A stretch of DNA of 6,063 bases from assembly GCA_017379255.1 (NCBI GenBank), contig JAFNWZ010000337.1, positions 1-6,063 on the forward strand. The letters run 5' to 3'. Position numbers and translations under genes: made by a program. Below, one piece after another: positions 5,533 to 6,063 of this stretch; the first letter of the stretch is position 1; the number at the start of each line of letters is the position of its first letter. The notes below the pieces were generated by a model. It saw only the letters and a list, made by a program, of their open reading frames with translations, was not told the origin of the DNA and did no database searches. The stretch comes from Akkermansia sp. Its GTDB lineage: Bacteria; Verrucomicrobiota; Verrucomicrobiia; Verrucomicrobiales; Akkermansiaceae.

Positions 5533-6063
5533 ATGGCAACCGAAGAGAAACCCCAGACCGAAGCTGAGGTGAAGCCTGCTGCTCCCAAGAAACAGCGCGC
5601 CCCGCGCAAGAAAGCGGCAGCCACCCAGGCCAGCGGAGATGCCGGCGCTCCTGCCGCCTCTGCCGAAGCCGCAGCTCCCGCCCCGGCTCCTAAGAAACAG
5701 CGCGCCCCGCGCAAGAAAGCAGCCAAGCCTGCCGCTGAAGCTCCCGCACCTGCGCCGGAGAAGCCCGCTGCCGAACCTGCCCCCGTGCAGGAGCAGAAGC
5801 CCCAGGAACAGCAGCCCCGCAAGGAGCAGCGTCCGCAGAAGAACAAGCCGCAGAACAAGCCCTTGCAGACTGCACCCGCCCCGGTGCAGGAGAAGCCCGC
5901 CGAGAAGCGCGAGGAAAAGCCGGCTGAGCGTCCTTCCGACATTGAGAACCCGGATGCTGCCCCCCAGCTTCCCCCGGCCCCCGGCTTTGCCGCTCCTGAG
6001 ATTGTGGGGGGCAACGAGGGCGGCTCCGGCAACCGCCGCAAGCGCCGCCGCAACCGCAACCGC
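5533..6063 (+). CDS. rho: Probable transcription termination factor Rho, N-terminal extension only (partial)
   Basis: The first 177 codons of a gene continue past the window. The visible part is wholly low-complexity: acidic start M-A-T-E-E-K, two copies of P-K-K-Q-R-A-P-R-K-K-A-A (residues 18-29 and 53-64), Pro/Ala/Glu/Gln-rich stretches, a short hydrophobic P-Q-L-P-P-A-P-G-F-A-A-P-E-I-V segment (144-158), and an Arg/Asn-rich patch N-R-R-K-R-R-R-N-R-N-R (167-177). No folded domain is reached. Rho proteins of Verrucomicrobiota and several other phyla carry long disordered basic extensions of this type before the cold-shock RNA-binding and RecA-like ATPase domains, so Rho is the best guess. 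IF-2, RNase E/G or a DEAD-box helicase would be alternatives. The basic patches probably bind RNA. The ATG is 4 nt after the deacetylase stop with no Shine-Dalgarno, and no promoter fits between, so co-transcription is likely. Confidence 0.6.
   Translation, partial: MATEEKPQTEAEVKPAAPKKQRAPRKKAAATQASGDAGAPAASAEAAAPAPAPKKQRAPRKKAAKPAAEAPAPAPEKPAAEPAPVQEQKPQEQQPRKEQRPQKNKPQNKPLQTAPAPVQEKPAEKREEKPAERPSDIENPDAAPQLPPAPGFAAPEIVGGNEGGSGNRRKRRRNRNR
5581..5720 (+). repeat. Direct repeat encoding the duplicated KKQRAPRKKAA motif
   Basis: A 29-nt stretch is identical at 5587-5615 and 5692-5720. Extending 6 nt upstream (5581 and 5686) adds a single mismatch, C to T. The copies are 105 nt apart, so the reading frame is kept. 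Near-identity at the DNA level, including third positions, points to a recent internal duplication or gene conversion rather than independent drift to similar amino acids. Confidence 0.85.

Noticed and set aside
5310..6059. 249-codon Gly/Ala/Ser-rich open frame on the - strand, collagen-like in appearance
   Set aside because: It is the antisense reading of Pro/Ala/Lys-rich coding DNA, which yields Gly/Ala/Ser/Phe-rich products automatically. The sense frame has a sensible start 4 nt after the preceding gene.
1..6063. tRNA, rRNA, CRISPR array or insertion sequence
   Set aside because: No cloverleaf, no regularly spaced repeats, no transposase-like frame and no terminal inverted repeats with target duplications were seen. 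The only repeats are short dyads and the 29-nt intragenic duplication.

Overview
The window looks like chromosomal DNA from a gut Verrucomicrobiota, probably an Akkermansia relative. This is inferred from protein style: a degenerate kinase fused to an FGE-like domain, TPR and PH-like membrane proteins, and a Lys/Pro/Ala-rich extension of the kind seen on Rho proteins of this phylum. No rRNA or other definitive marker is present, so the assignment is moderate. None of the six gene starts has a recognisable Shine-Dalgarno sequence.

The layout is two divergent gene groups separated by a 135-bp intergenic region (4119-4253). Leftward from 4118 runs a tight four-gene operon: a two-helix membrane protein with a PH-like C-terminal domain, a TPR-type membrane protein (29-nt overlap), a pseudokinase-TM-FGE-like fusion (ATGA overlap), and, after 18 nt, a secreted protein ending in S-layer homology (SLH) repeats. 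Every member is predicted to sit in or cross the inner membrane, so together they suggest an uncharacterised envelope-associated module. Rightward from 4254 come a secreted NodB-family polysaccharide deacetylase with a C-terminal beta-sandwich domain and, 4 nt after it, the start of a gene that runs off the window, most likely rho.

The left edge is the anomaly. The last gene of the leftward operon has an N-terminus that fits the window, but from about residue 65 it becomes a Bacillota-type SLH tail. Six of the tail's eight arginine codons are AGA, against none in its own N-terminal part or in the first dozen arginines of the deacetylase. The gene is followed by a strong intrinsic terminator and two AT-rich palindromes. 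Either a real gene fusion by transfer or, more likely, a metagenomic assembly misjoin lies near 515-530. Genes to the right of about 530 seem unaffected.
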